A stretch of 64,000 bases of DNA from Deltaproteobacteria bacterium GWA2_38_16 (GTDB lineage Bacteria; Bdellovibrionota; JACOXK01; 2-02-FULL-40-11). Location: the NCBI GenBank assembly GCA_001797335.1, contig MGPE01000008.1, positions 156,383-220,382 of the forward strand, in the 5' to 3' direction. Below, piece by piece: positions 36,830 to 48,096 of the stretch. Position 1 is the stretch's first letter. Every line of letters starts with the position of its first letter. The notes under the pieces are model-generated. The model made no database searches, was not told the origin of the DNA, and saw only the letters and a program-made list of their open reading frames with translations. The translations under genes were made by a program, and so were the position numbers.

Positions 36830-36857
36830 CGGCTAAAAAGTGTAACATAAAAAAATT

Positions 36858-37550
36858 ATGTTTGCAGGATATATTGCCATTGCCGGTGGGGTAGGGTTCA
36901 TAACGATTCTGGGAGGAGTTCTATCCTTAAAAATAAAAACAGATCAATCTGTTAGGTATTGGATTGCGCTGGCTTCTGGGCTTTTAATCTCTACTGCTTT
37001 TTTTGAGATGCTTCCTGAAATTAAAGGGAATTTTATTTTTGTGGCTCTTGGATTTTTCTTAATTTATGTGCTCGATAAGATGATTCTTATTCATGCCTGT
37101 GGGGAATATGAATGCAAAGTGCATCACATTACTTGGCCAACGCTCTTAAGCACTGGGGTTGATAATTTTATTGATGGTATGGCGATTGCTTCAGGATATT
37201 TGATTAGCCCCATGACGGCTTTTATTATTGCCGGAGCCGTGGCCATTCATGAAAGTATTCAAAGTTTTACGGCTGTGATTATTATGAAGAACGATCGCTA
37301 TCCTCGGTGGAAATTGTTTTCAACGATGATGCTTTTTGGAATTACTATTCCCATTGGAGCACTGTTGTTTGGAACGTATTTGTCTCAATATATCAATACG
37401 CTTTTGGCGTTTTCTGCCGGTGTATTTTTATATGTGGGTGCTTCAGATATGCTTCCCGAAGCCCATGTGAAATTTAATATTGGGGTCGTAGGGTGCGTAA
37501 TTTTAGGAGCCCTCTTAGTTCCGCTTCTTCATTTCTTCTTAGGCGCGTAA
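36858..37550 (+). CDS. ZIP family metal transporter
   Basis: ASGLLISTAFFEMLPE, STGVDNFIDGMAIASGY, GAVAIHESIQSF, GVFLYVGASDMLPEAH. Confidence 0.88.
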   Translation: MFAGYIAIAGGVGFITILGGVLSLKIKTDQSVRYWIALASGLLISTAFFEMLPEIKGNFIFVALGFFLIYVLDKMILIHACGEYECKVHHITWPTLLSTGVDNFIDGMAIASGYLISPMTAFIIAGAVAIHESIQSFTAVIIMKNDRYPRWKLFSTMMLFGITIPIGALLFGTYLSQYINTLLAFSAGVFLYVGASDMLPEAHVKFNIGVVGCVILGALLVPLLHFFLGA

Positions 37551-37563
37551 TTATTTTTTCTGA

Positions 37564-40500
37564 TTATTTCGGAAGAGGGAGTCTGGGATAAGCGCCATAG
37601 GTTCCCGGGCGGTCTAGTCCAATAAAACTTCTTAATCCATCGGTCACGGGATCTAAGACAGGGACATTATTTCCCAGGGACTCCAGTCCTTGGCCTACCC
37701 ATTCTGTGGGTGTTTGGCCAAAAAATAAATGAGCCATGGGATCTCTGGCGTGTTGTGCTTTCCACAGTTCTGGATCCACTCCCGCTCCCTCTGGCATCTG
37801 ATCCGGAAGCGTCATCATATAGGTGGTAAAGAGCATTAATGTATTTTCTGTGATTTTATAGGGAATTTTAAATATTTTTTGAGCTCTTTCAATACGTGCT
37901 CGAACAATGGCTTGTACTTGAGGATCTTTAAGTTGTTCTGGTGTAAAATCTTTTGCATACCATCCTGTAGAATTCCAAAAACCATTTTCAATTTGTGCAA
38001 AAAATCCAGAGGTTAAAAATGAAACAATATATCCTCCCGTATAAAAATCTAAATCAAATCTTCCCAAGAAAGCTCTTTGCAAGAGAGACATGTTAATAAG
38101 AGCTGCTCTCCAGTTACCAATGATGACTCGCCATTGATATCGATAATTATACCACATTGTATTTTCTGGATTCTTCCATGTTCGCCTGATTAGCCAACGT
38201 AATTTAGAGTTTCTATCTTTTGTTGCTTCTAGTGCGGCTTTTGCTATTTCCTCTTCAGTAGCTCCGCTGGCTCTGGCTTGAGCAGCTGCTTCTTCAGGTG
38301 TGGGTGGGATGGCATCATATTGAGCGGATAAAGCTCCTTGTGTTTGCATAATTCCCCAGGTTCCACTTAAGAGCCACATGGCAAGGCCTGACATAAACTG
38401 ATCTCCAAATGCCACCGTACCTGCTCCAAAAACAGACGTGTTACTAAAAAGTCTATCTTGAATAGGAGCCACTTCAGGGGCTTCTCTAGAAGCAGTAGAA
38501 TATCCGAGCATCACTTGTAAAATTTCTAAGGGTTTATCAATCAAAAGATTGGTTCTATTGTCAATGGCTGCACGTTTGACGGCTTTGGGATCTTTCACCA
38601 TCCGATCAATCAGAGCGGCTCGTTCCCGTTGCCGGCCAATGTCTGAGATAATCGCGCCTGTTTGTAAATCTTTTCTAGAATCAATTTCTGCAATTTTTTT
38701 AAAAAATCTTTCTTTGAGACGTTGACCAACAAACCTCCAATGTGCCAGGCTAAACCATCGGGCTGCGGTGGAAGCGGTGGCGTATTCTTGAGCGGCGGTA
38801 TAGGCGGTTTGTTGAGATTCTGTAAGCCAAGTTGTGATGAGGGATTCATCGGGCAATTGCCCGTGTTCATCTAAATATGCAACGATTTTTGGAAAAACAT
38901 TTTTGAACAGTGTTCTTGAAAATATTTCATAGAAACGACTATGTCTTTTAGTAAGCTGTCTACTGAGTGCATCTCCATCTCCAATGGTAACGGGTTTTCC
39001 TTTTTTTCTTTTGGCTTCTAAATATTCTCGGTGTCTTGCCAGTGTTTTTGTGTCTGCTCCTGATTGACTAACAAAGATAGAAGCTGCTTTTAATGAAGCT
39101 TCTGTAATTTTTTGTCTTAAATTAACTTCCGCTTCTAAAATCAGATTTCTTTTTCTAATTTCTTCTCCACTTAAATGATTAAAATAATCTCTTAATTCTC
39201 CCATCCGTGCACGAACGGCTTTTAATCGAGCTTGAGTTTCATTAATCTGTGCTTGGAGGGCTGATTTTTTATCAGCAGATTCTGCCATTTCTAATTCTCT
39301 TTCTAATTCTCCTTTGGAATCTAAGAGTTCAGCATTTTCTCCTTGAAGGGCCTCAAATTCAATCGTAGCACCAATATCTTGTGTAGCTTCTTCATGTTCT
39401 GCGAGAGTGGCTCTGAGAGCGTCTAATTGGTGTTGAGTATCTTCTGTAGGAAGAGAGGCTTTCAGTCTTCTTTCTTCTTCTTTAAAAAATTCTAATCGAT
39501 CTTGCTGTGCTTGAATATCTTCAAGATATTGTAACCGGGGAAGTCTTGGAGGATTAGGTAAAACACCTCCATTGGCAAGACTAGGGACGCCGCCTGCTTC
39601 AACGACACGTTGGATATCCGGAAACATGACTTGCATAAACGTTCTAAAGGGATAGCCGACTTTATTTCGAAGTTTAAAATAGGCATTCCAAATTCTGGGC
39701 ATCATTCCTTGAGTGATCATGAAGGTTTGAAATCCAAAAATAAAAGAGGCACAAGCTCGTCTAAACGTTAGGGTTTGAAGTTTAGGATCATCTTCTTTCA
39801 TATATCCAAAGGCAACAATATTTTCTTTTTCTTTTGAAATAAAATAGTCTTTGAATGCTCTCCAGCGAGAAGGATTGACATAATGAAGCCTCATCCAGTT
39901 TTCTTTAAACGTTGTCCATTTTTTAGAACTTAAATCACGAGTGAGTTTATAAAACTGTGATCCTACGTGAGCAATGGTATAGCCTATAACAATGGATGCT
40001 CCGATATATGTCATGGCAATGGGAAAGAGGGGTTTATCAATCGTCGCTGCCTTTAATGCTTGGAGATCAAAAAATCCAACCACATTGTGGCCAGATCTCC
40101 AACATAAGTTACCGATATAAGATAAGGGTTGAATGACCACTTCCCCTGCGGCTTGCATCGCTGAAACGATATTGAGGGCGGCAGCCTGAGTAGCTTCCGG
40201 AGCGGCAATAGCGGTTCCGGCTCCCATGAGGGCTGCTGAAATGAGAAGGGTGTTTCTAATCCATCGTCCATTGAGTGGATGAAAGCCATTGATGTGTTGC
40301 AGCCATAAGGCCACCTCGGCTCTTGTGCTGTTGGCCTCTTGAAGAGCTTGAGTGGCTTCTCTCATACGATCCATCACTTCTTTTTGAGAAGTGGCAAAAT
40401 CAGTATCGGAACCATTTTCGGGTTGTAGCAATAAATTTGTAAAAGTTTCATTTAAGGTTCCATTCAGAGCTCTGAGAGATTCTAAATTTCCTTGGTTTTG

Positions 40501-42177
40501 TGCAGCATTGATAAAAAAAGTATTCGTGAGTGTTTCTAAAACATTTTGTGAAAATGGAGCATTAAAAACGTCTGGATCTGCCATGGCTCCCAATTGATTA
40601 AATACACCTAATTGTGATTGTGTTACCTGTTTTAATCCCACTAAGCTAATACGTTGAGTTTGGCCATTTTTAAAATCTACTTCAACGAGTTCATGGCTTC
40701 CTCGACAAGCAATTACTTCGGATTGAATAAGGGCAGTTCCTCCAAAAGGGGCATAAAATAAGGGAATTACATTGGAAGAATAAAAATATTCTAGATCAAT
40801 CGTGCGTGCCAGAGCCTCTTTGCCTTGAGCTCCTTCGAATGGGAGAAGGAGAAGATGAGCGCCCATGGCAACCATGCCCTTGGATTCAACATAAAATTCA
40901 TGAATAAGGGTATTTCCTAGAGTATTTTGGGCCCATAATTGAACTTTTGTGATTTTAGAATGTTCGGGAGCCACAATGCCTGATCTTAATTGTGAACCAC
41001 TAAAATCCGAAAGATTAAAACTTTTTGTTTCGATTACTTCAGAAGTAGAATGAGGACCTGGATGAGTAATTTCAATTTTAACAGTCATTCCCATGGGATG
41101 AAATCGTCGAGAAGTAAATCGTCTTTGGGGTAAAAGTCCCCAAGGATCTAGCGTAGATTTAAAAGCAGTGATATGGCCGGCTTCAACGTTGGTTAAATAT
41201 TCTCGAACCCTCGCCAGTTCTGCAATAAAGTGCTGTCTTCTATTTTGTTCAGGGAGGGGTGATCCCTCTTGGGTTTGACTTAACTCAGCTTGCAGGGCTT
41301 CTTGTTCTTCGTCAGAAAGTAAAAAATACCATAAGGGGCCATCTTTATCATGGGCCGTGGCCAATGTCTTTTTTAGAAGGTCAACATATTCAGGAGAAAT
41401 GGCTTCATCCGCCTCTTCAGAAGTAGCATGAGCCCTCAGAGATTGTTCAATATCAGAAATAAGAGTTCGAATGACGTCGCTTTTAATTTTTGTGACGTAT
41501 TCCAATGCAGGAAGTTGGCTTGCGATCAGTGTTTTAGTATCGTTGGGATTTTCCACAAGCGATCGAAGAAGCGCAGAGACCTGAAGTTCAAATCCCATGA
41601 GCGTATCTAGTTGTTCTGCTGAAAAAGATAAAGGAGCTGATTCCGGAGGAGTTCCATCATAGGAAATTTGAAGAGTAGATTCTTGTTGTTCGAGAGATGA
41701 AACCGGAGCGTTTTGAGGAAGAGGGAGAATAAATACGGGAACTGCCATAGAGTTGCTTCCCGCTTGGGTATCTAGGGCATTGGCCGCAAAAAGATCGACA
41801 TCGATAAAATAAATTTCTGACGTTTCTGATAAGAGAACAGCATGCCGTCCAATTTGTTGAACGGATTTTGTTTTAAACGGTAAGTAGTGAATAATGGATG
41901 TATTTCCCCATTGAATGGCAGTACCTTCTCCCAAAGGAGCAATTCGGATAATTTCTGGGGGTGTGGTATCTGATCGTAACGTTATTTCTGTCCCATTCGG
42001 CAGAGCTCCTTCAATTTGAAAACTTCCATCCGCGCCTATTTGACTTAAAAAGAAAAAAGGGTCTTTTTTCCAGGCAGAATCTTGAGCTTGGGCAATGTTA
42101 AAGAGGGACGTACCCAGAGATATACTAAGAAAGGCAGTAACAAGGATAAAATGAATTCTTAAAAATTTAAAAAGCAA
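37564..42177 (-). CDS. Giant exported/membrane protein of unknown function (P2, about 1538 aa)
   Basis: Probable TTG start at 42177 with GGGGGA RBS; signal peptide LLFKFLRIHFILVTAFLSISLGTSLFNIAQAQ; several TM segments and coiled coil. Confidence 0.78.
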   Translation of the reverse strand: MLFKFLRIHFILVTAFLSISLGTSLFNIAQAQDSAWKKDPFFFLSQIGADGSFQIEGALPNGTEITLRSDTTPPEIIRIAPLGEGTAIQWGNTSIIHYLPFKTKSVQQIGRHAVLLSETSEIYFIDVDLFAANALDTQAGSNSMAVPVFILPLPQNAPVSSLEQQESTLQISYDGTPPESAPLSFSAEQLDTLMGFELQVSALLRSLVENPNDTKTLIASQLPALEYVTKIKSDVIRTLISDIEQSLRAHATSEEADEAISPEYVDLLKKTLATAHDKDGPLWYFLLSDEEQEALQAELSQTQEGSPLPEQNRRQHFIAELARVREYLTNVEAGHITAFKSTLDPWGLLPQRRFTSRRFHPMGMTVKIEITHPGPHSTSEVIETKSFNLSDFSGSQLRSGIVAPEHSKITKVQLWAQNTLGNTLIHEFYVESKGMVAMGAHLLLLPFEGAQGKEALARTIDLEYFYSSNVIPLFYAPFGGTALIQSEVIACRGSHELVEVDFKNGQTQRISLVGLKQVTQSQLGVFNQLGAMADPDVFNAPFSQNVLETLTNTFFINAAQNQGNLESLRALNGTLNETFTNLLLQPENGSDTDFATSQKEVMDRMREATQALQEANSTRAEVALWLQHINGFHPLNGRWIRNTLLISAALMGAGTAIAAPEATQAAALNIVSAMQAAGEVVIQPLSYIGNLCWRSGHNVVGFFDLQALKAATIDKPLFPIAMTYIGASIVIGYTIAHVGSQFYKLTRDLSSKKWTTFKENWMRLHYVNPSRWRAFKDYFISKEKENIVAFGYMKEDDPKLQTLTFRRACASFIFGFQTFMITQGMMPRIWNAYFKLRNKVGYPFRTFMQVMFPDIQRVVEAGGVPSLANGGVLPNPPRLPRLQYLEDIQAQQDRLEFFKEEERRLKASLPTEDTQHQLDALRATLAEHEEATQDIGATIEFEALQGENAELLDSKGELERELEMAESADKKSALQAQINETQARLKAVRARMGELRDYFNHLSGEEIRKRNLILEAEVNLRQKITEASLKAASIFVSQSGADTKTLARHREYLEAKRKKGKPVTIGDGDALSRQLTKRHSRFYEIFSRTLFKNVFPKIVAYLDEHGQLPDESLITTWLTESQQTAYTAAQEYATASTAARWFSLAHWRFVGQRLKERFFKKIAEIDSRKDLQTGAIISDIGRQRERAALIDRMVKDPKAVKRAAIDNRTNLLIDKPLEILQVMLGYSTASREAPEVAPIQDRLFSNTSVFGAGTVAFGDQFMSGLAMWLLSGTWGIMQTQGALSAQYDAIPPTPEEAAAQARASGATEEEIAKAALEATKDRNSKLRWLIRRTWKNPENTMWYNYRYQWRVIIGNWRAALINMSLLQRAFLGRFDLDFYTGGYIVSFLTSGFFAQIENGFWNSTGWYAKDFTPEQLKDPQVQAIVRARIERAQKIFKIPYKITENTLMLFTTYMMTLPDQMPEGAGVDPELWKAQHARDPMAHLFFGQTPTEWVGQGLESLGNNVPVLDPVTDGLRSFIGLDRPGTYGAYPRLPLPK

Positions 42178-42200
42178 AATTTCCCCCAGCAGAGTTGCTA

Positions 42201-42216
42201 TGCAGTTTTTATGCCA
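42201..42216 (-). promoter_or_regulatory. Sigma-54 -24/-12 promoter for P2
   Basis: Minus strand TGGCATAAAAACTGCA (GG-N10-GC); expected TSS about 13 nt before start codon. Confidence 0.65.
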
Positions 42217-42376
42217 CGATGTGTCTAACAAAATGAAAGAAAATTACAACTTTAAAATGCTGGATATGACTTTGTTTTTTTAATTTTTTCCTAAAATTCC
42301 TACCTTTAATATTTTGGGGATGTTTTAAAAACCCCTGTAGATTTTTTAATCAGCCTGTCTAAGAAGTATCTAAGGC

Positions 42377-42394
42377 GACCCTTTTAAAAGGGTC
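42377..42394. promoter_or_regulatory. Perfect 18-bp palindrome in P2/P3 divergent region (candidate activator site)
   Basis: GACCCTTTTAAAAGGGTC. Confidence 0.45.
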
Positions 42395-42443
42395 TAGTGA
42401 TTGAATTTATTAGAGTTTTTATTCTCTTTTTTGCCTATTTTTA

Positions 42444-42459
42444 TGGCATATTTCTTGCT
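42444..42459 (+). promoter_or_regulatory. Sigma-54 -24/-12 promoter for P3
   Basis: TGGCATATTTCTTGCT (GG-N10-GC). Confidence 0.65.
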
Positions 42460-42476
42460 TTTTACGACCCTTTGGT

Positions 42477-45400
42477 ATGGTCTATTATCGAAAAGGTATA
42501 ACATGGCTTTTGTTAACAGCCTTTGTTTTTAATATTAGCCTTCCTTTTTTAAGCTCTATAACACTGGCCCAGGCTCAAGAAAGTTCCACTCCCTTAACCC
42601 AACAGGTTATGGCAGATTTTCGTCGTGTATTTGAAGAAACTAAAAATCAGACCAAATATATTTTAGGAGTGTATCAAGGCCAAATGGTTCTACCGTTTAC
42701 TGATCTCAGACAAAAAGAATCTGACTCTTCTTCATCTGGCTTTGAGCCTCGATGCCTCACGTGTCATGAGGCAGAACCTAAATCCGAAAAAATAAAACCG
42801 TGGAGAGGGGCATCTCCTTTTCGGGATGACATGCAGATGGTGGAAGAATTTTTTAGGCAGGTACTGTCTTTAAAACTTATTTCCCAACGTATTTTAAGTG
42901 AAGAGATACCAGAAGAAAATTTTAAAATTTTTCCAGACGAGTTTTATGAGAGTGTGCCAGAACGGCTGACGTTTAGAGATCAAAAAGAAGTTCTTCGAAA
43001 ATATGGGGAGTGTTTAACAAAAGCCTTACAAATTTTTATTTTAACAGCGATCTCAGATGAAAAAAATACGTTTCATGAGTTTTATGAGTCATTGACTTTG
43101 GAATTTTCTCCGTATGCAAAAGAGCGGTTGGAAACGTTGATCGGAAATGCAGATACACTGGCACTTTCTTATGATGAGAATGGAAAGTTAAGGGTTGGGC
43201 TGACGTCTCAAATACAAATGTTGGCAGAACGAGATGGCATGGCCTCTGGTTTCCAAACCACTGCTGAGTATAAGCAGATATTAAAATATATAACGCTTCT
43301 TTTTTTATATGCCAATTTAGCGTCTATTCGAGAACTCTTGCCGTATGATTTTTCATACCAAGAATTGCCTTTTCCAAAAGAGTGCGAAAATAAGTTTTGT
43401 ACCTTAGATAAAAATTTAACTTTCTTAAAAGAAAGTTTTACCAAAAAAGAAAAAGAGCATTTTAACACGCGCTTAACAGGGATTCTTCAAGAGCAGGCTT
43501 CCACCATTTTCCCACGTTTTCTGACGCCTTTTCTTTTAGAAAACATATTAGATCAGGTGATCTTGTGGAAAATTTTTAAATCAGAGCTATTACCTTCCTT
43601 GAATGGAGAAGAATTAGAGAGGGCAGGATTTTTACCCATTCTTCAAATGAATATAGCTTCTTTTGGATCTGATTTATCTCAGATGGATGAAGAAGCATTT
43701 ATAGATACTTTTTCAAAACTGATGGCGAAGTCTCAAAAACAAATGGCCATGCAGCTTGTGAAAGAGTTGGCGGTATCTGAAGCTCAAGTTGAAATGGGGA
43801 TGGATCCTTCGCAAGATGTTCGAACCGTAATACGAGAAACGCTCTCCGAAGAAGAAGAAAACGGAGTCATGGACGTTTTGAAAAAGGCCACAGAGGAATA
43901 TCGGAACAACCCTCTTGTTCAAAATCAACTTCAAAAACTGTATCAAAACCTTTCTCAGGTGCAACGTCAAGAAGCGCTCCCGGAATCTTTATTGGAAAAA
44001 CAGGGAAAGAATATTAAAGAGTTGACCAAAAAATTATCAAAGGCCATTGAAAAAATAAAAACATTAGAAGAAAAAATATGGAAATCTTATCGTTATAAAT
44101 CTACCGTTTTGGAAGATACACCAGAACATTTTTCAGCGGTGTGGAAACTCATTCTAACTCCTCACAAAGAGGAACTGAAGTGGAATGATGCTACTCAGTA
44201 TATAATTCAGCAGATTCTGTCAGGGACCTATCAAGATGCTAGAAATAAGCTTCAAGAAAAAGAAGCTTCTTTAGAAGCCTTAAAAAAGAATCCCGAAATT
44301 ACCGTGCATGAAAAACGTTCTATTGAGGAAGTGAAAAAAGCCTTAAGTCAAATAGGACATTTACTCAAGCTCTATGGGCCGATTTCTCCTTCGGTAACGT
44401 TAGATCAGATATTTGAAATCAAAGGAAAAAAGCTAAACCATGCGGTGTGGGAAGTTTTAAAAGATCAGGTATTGGATCAAAATCCTATTTTAAATATATC
44501 GGTTTCCTATCAAGACAGTGAAAGCATTACTGGATTATTGGAAAGTATGTTTTCATTTTTAGATGATCCTAATGAGGCGCTCCTTGTCAAACATTTAAGA
44601 GGATATATCGGAGGGGGCATGGAAGGGGATGCCCATGCCGTGGTTCACGAAGCGCTACATGTCCAATATAAAATAATAGAAGAACAGATCAAAAATTTTT
44701 GTAAATTAGATATTCAAAATGAAGATGAAATTAAAAAATATTTAAAAAGTTCGATGATTCGGCAAATGACCCTTGCCCAATTCCCTGGGTTTAAATCAGC
44801 GGATAAAGAATTAGAACATATACTGGGATCCAGATCCGGCGCAGAATGGCTGATTGAAGATATCTCTTCTCCGATTTTAGGGGTTGGATTTTTAGGCGTC
44901 ATGGGGCTTTGGGTATTGTCTTTAATTCCCGGTATACAAATTCCTGCCATTTTAATTTTAGCCAGTCAGGCCTTTGTGGTAGCCGCATATCCCCTGGTTG
45001 TGGTCGATACCGTTTATTTTACGCATAAATATTTGGTGAAAGAACCTGAAAAGCAAAAAATATTAGATCAGCTCTCTCAAACGTCTGTGACAGGGAATGC
45101 ACTTGTTGATCCGTCCTTTGCAAGAGCCATGTCTGACAGATTGGGAACAGCCCAGTTTATGTATGTTTTGGGGCATTTGGTATTTTTAAAACTCGAAATT
45201 CAATACCACAGGCAAATGCTTTTTGGAGGATATAATCTTTTAACCAGAGCCGTAGTACCTTTAAATCAATTTGCAATGGCCCGAAGTTTAAGACGAATTG
45301 GAATGTCTTCTGGGGTGTCGCTGCTCAACGTTACCGAGGCTGAAATTTCAAATTCATATGTCAATCGCATTTCAAGTTTTTTAAGTACGGCTGAACTAAA

Positions 45401-46775
45401 AATTCATGTGGAAAAAAGTTTGAGCTGGGCAGAGAAAGATTTGTCTCGTCATATTAGTCGATGGGGAGCCGATAAGGCAGCGATTGAAAAAACCATTTCT
45501 GAAATGGTTATTCCTAGACATTCCAGTAAAATTTTTTATTTTACCCAGCGAGCAAATTTAACGGCAGAATTTATTTTAAGTGAGCGGGAAGCCTTAAGAA
45601 ACGTCAAAGAAAGGTTGCAGCAATCTCTTTTAAAAATGGGCGATGGGACGATGCCCCTTCACGCTCTCTTTGATGCTTCAGAATTAAAAGATATTTTAAT
45701 GTGTGTAAATCACTTTAAATTTTTGGCTTCTAAAAATGGTTTAATGAAAGCCAAAGAAATTACAGATGACTATACTTATATTTTGCGCCAATCGATGCTG
45801 GCACAAGCCTATGTTGGGGTGGGAAGAAATGCACTTCTTCGAAATTTAGAACAAGAAACAAATTTGGGATGGCAAAATTCTTTTGCAGCACAACTGGCCT
45901 TGGTTCGAAGTTTAAGAGCGGCTCGTCAAGAAGCGGGAGCCAATCCCAATGGCTATGGCTATTTTGAGTATATGATGATTCGTCTTTTTGGCGGAAGTCA
46001 TTATGATATTTTGGGAATATCGGCCAATGCCACGGCAGATGAAATTAAAAAAGCATATCGAAGTTTAGCCCTGGTTTTTCACCCAGATAAAAATCCAGGA
46101 GATAAAATTGCGGAAGAAAAATTTAAAAGAGTGGCCGAAGCGTATGATGTGTTAAGTGATCCTTCAAAGAGAGCTTCTTATGATGCTTCTTTATCTTTAC
46201 ATTCACAAAACGAATCAATTCAGCCATGGGTGGAAGCGTTCAGTGATGAAGAGATCTTTCGGCGTTTTTATGCTCGCGTGCTCATAGAATCGCAAAGTGC
46301 AAATCGTGCCGCTTCTGTGGTGACGCCTACGTCTGCTTCATCGACTTCAACAGCATTGGTGCCTTATCAGATTTTGGATACAGATGCAGAGCTCTTTGCC
46401 AGACTTCATGCAGAAATTTTTGTAAGGTTAGAAACCGATGCTATTCAAATTTTAAAGGCTAGAGGGGTAGGATCTTTATATCAGGGGGAATATCAACTGT
46501 CTGATATTCTAGGGGTCATTGAAAGTGAAGGGCTTTTACACAGAGCTTTAGCCGATGAAGCCTTTATCCGACATTTAAAGCCTCTCCTAATTGCGTTAGA
46601 GCAAAGAGGAGTATTTGATGAGTTTAATCAGTTTGTAAGATCACAGGCCATGAATGGGCAATTAATTCAATATCATGAAGAGAGAAATGTAGAACTTGAG
46701 ACGTTTAAAACCCTGTGGGATAAAATTAAAACGGACTGGAAGGGTCTTTTTGAAGAAGTTCGTATGTCGCGATAA
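42477..46775 (+). CDS. Giant exported/membrane protein with internal J-domain (P3, 1432 aa)
   Basis: Signal peptide [27 protein letters not shown]; single CLTCH motif; TM pair; J-domain [62 protein letters not shown] at about 45997-46190. Confidence 0.85.
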   Translation: MVYYRKGITWLLLTAFVFNISLPFLSSITLAQAQESSTPLTQQVMADFRRVFEETKNQTKYILGVYQGQMVLPFTDLRQKESDSSSSGFEPRCLTCHEAEPKSEKIKPWRGASPFRDDMQMVEEFFRQVLSLKLISQRILSEEIPEENFKIFPDEFYESVPERLTFRDQKEVLRKYGECLTKALQIFILTAISDEKNTFHEFYESLTLEFSPYAKERLETLIGNADTLALSYDENGKLRVGLTSQIQMLAERDGMASGFQTTAEYKQILKYITLLFLYANLASIRELLPYDFSYQELPFPKECENKFCTLDKNLTFLKESFTKKEKEHFNTRLTGILQEQASTIFPRFLTPFLLENILDQVILWKIFKSELLPSLNGEELERAGFLPILQMNIASFGSDLSQMDEEAFIDTFSKLMAKSQKQMAMQLVKELAVSEAQVEMGMDPSQDVRTVIRETLSEEEENGVMDVLKKATEEYRNNPLVQNQLQKLYQNLSQVQRQEALPESLLEKQGKNIKELTKKLSKAIEKIKTLEEKIWKSYRYKSTVLEDTPEHFSAVWKLILTPHKEELKWNDATQYIIQQILSGTYQDARNKLQEKEASLEALKKNPEITVHEKRSIEEVKKALSQIGHLLKLYGPISPSVTLDQIFEIKGKKLNHAVWEVLKDQVLDQNPILNISVSYQDSESITGLLESMFSFLDDPNEALLVKHLRGYIGGGMEGDAHAVVHEALHVQYKIIEEQIKNFCKLDIQNEDEIKKYLKSSMIRQMTLAQFPGFKSADKELEHILGSRSGAEWLIEDISSPILGVGFLGVMGLWVLSLIPGIQIPAILILASQAFVVAAYPLVVVDTVYFTHKYLVKEPEKQKILDQLSQTSVTGNALVDPSFARAMSDRLGTAQFMYVLGHLVFLKLEIQYHRQMLFGGYNLLTRAVVPLNQFAMARSLRRIGMSSGVSLLNVTEAEISNSYVNRISSFLSTAELKIHVEKSLSWAEKDLSRHISRWGADKAAIEKTISEMVIPRHSSKIFYFTQRANLTAEFILSEREALRNVKERLQQSLLKMGDGTMPLHALFDASELKDILMCVNHFKFLASKNGLMKAKEITDDYTYILRQSMLAQAYVGVGRNALLRNLEQETNLGWQNSFAAQLALVRSLRAARQEAGANPNGYGYFEYMMIRLFGGSHYDILGISANATADEIKKAYRSLALVFHPDKNPGDKIAEEKFKRVAEAYDVLSDPSKRASYDASLSLHSQNESIQPWVEAFSDEEIFRRFYARVLIESQSANRAASVVTPTSASSTSTALVPYQILDTDAELFARLHAEIFVRLETDAIQILKARGVGSLYQGEYQLSDILGVIESEGLLHRALADEAFIRHLKPLLIALEQRGVFDEFNQFVRSQAMNGQLIQYHEERNVELETFKTLWDKIKTDWKGLFEEVRMSR

Positions 46776-48036
46776 TGCCTGGTAATTTTTGTTTTAGTTT
46801 TTTCAAATCAGCTTCTAATTGATTTTTTTCTTCTTCGGTTAAAATAATAGGATCTTGATTTTTAAGGGGAAGGTCATACACGATCTCACCCGTATTGGAA
46901 TCAATTCTTTTTGGAGAATTTTCTAATCGGGTAAGCCACCGGGTGACCAGTTCAAGATGATATTTTAACATGTCGGTTCTTTGAGTATAGTAATGGGTCA
47001 GTTTTTCTTCGACCTGGCTCATTTCTTCAGAGCGATGATCAAATAGGTTTAAAGAATAACAAAAATCTCTTTTAAATTCTTCAACATTAAAATTTCCTAT
47101 GTGGGCATTCTCTAAGCTTTCTTTTAGAAAAAAAAGAGTCTCTTCATATTTTGATTTTTCGAGTGTATGTGGGTCATTGAAATAATGAGCTGAGGTATCA
47201 AATATAAAAAAACTACCGATAAAGAGAAGAATACGAGAGGAGCCTCTTAACCATCCTTTTCGAATGAGTTGAAGTCGTCGATCGATAATAATCCAAGCAA
47301 ATAGTGTTACGAGGGATTCTCCAATGGCAATGCTTCGATCATTGTCCATGGTTTTAAATTGAATGTCTTTAATCAAACTATTGATCATTTGAAGTTCAAT
47401 GTGATTGACGAGCTTTGTTAAAGGAACTTCTTCAATAGGATAGGCATCTACTCCTCCTTCGAGAAGCTCTATGAGAGAGGATTCTTTTTCAACGGGAACC
47501 ATCAATCCCTCTTGATCCGTGAGTACACGAAAGCGAATGGTATAATTTTTTAAATCATCCGTACCCAAAAAATCACTGGGCTTTAAGCTATAAGAGGATC
47601 TTAATTTTTCTAGATAGTTTGTTTTGGCATGCCACTCTGGCGCTTTTAGTTTTTTAATTCCCAGTTTCTGGTAGGCCCAGTCTTTTCCTCCAGAGAGTGC
47701 TGCTATATGCAGGGCAATGATGCGTGGGGCTTCTTCTTCTAAAAAGAGAGTAAAAGGGAGAGCGAAAGCGTCTTGGGCTTGGGTTAAATGAGATTCAGGG
47801 GTTTTGGAAATAACAATTTTTTTATCCAGAATCACATCTTTATTTTTTAAAATCGTATGCGCTTCTGAGATGACCTGATGAACGAGAGTTGGCATATCTT
47901 CTCTTTGAAGGAAATAATACCAAAGAGCCAAAGAATAGCCTTTGGGATGATCCAGATTTTTAAGATCTTCGGCACTTGTTAAAAAAGGAGAAAGAAAGAG
48001 AATGAGCGCTAGAAAAATTACTTTAAAGTTTATCAT
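46726..48036 (-). CDS. Exported protein of unknown function (P4)
   Basis: 436 aa; signal peptide [24 protein letters not shown]; internal TM; convergent 50-nt overlap with P3. Confidence 0.7.
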   Translation of the reverse strand: MINFKVIFLALILFLSPFLTSAEDLKNLDHPKGYSLALWYYFLQREDMPTLVHQVISEAHTILKNKDVILDKKIVISKTPESHLTQAQDAFALPFTLFLEEEAPRIIALHIAALSGGKDWAYQKLGIKKLKAPEWHAKTNYLEKLRSSYSLKPSDFLGTDDLKNYTIRFRVLTDQEGLMVPVEKESSLIELLEGGVDAYPIEEVPLTKLVNHIELQMINSLIKDIQFKTMDNDRSIAIGESLVTLFAWIIIDRRLQLIRKGWLRGSSRILLFIGSFFIFDTSAHYFNDPHTLEKSKYEETLFFLKESLENAHIGNFNVEEFKRDFCYSLNLFDHRSEEMSQVEEKLTHYYTQRTDMLKYHLELVTRWLTRLENSPKRIDSNTGEIVYDLPLKNQDPIILTEEEKNQLEADLKKLKQKLPGIIATYELLQKDPSSPF

Positions 48037-48096
48037 AATGTATTTTATATAACTTATTGATTTTTATTAACTTTATTGATATATGAATATATCTTT

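Noticed and set aside
42300-42400. Riboswitch in the P2/P3 intergenic region
   Set aside because: Hairpins GGGGATGTTTTAAAAACCCC and GACCCTTTTAAAAGGGTC do not match riboswitch cores I know, and the predicted sigma-54 start lies downstream, so they would not be in the transcript.
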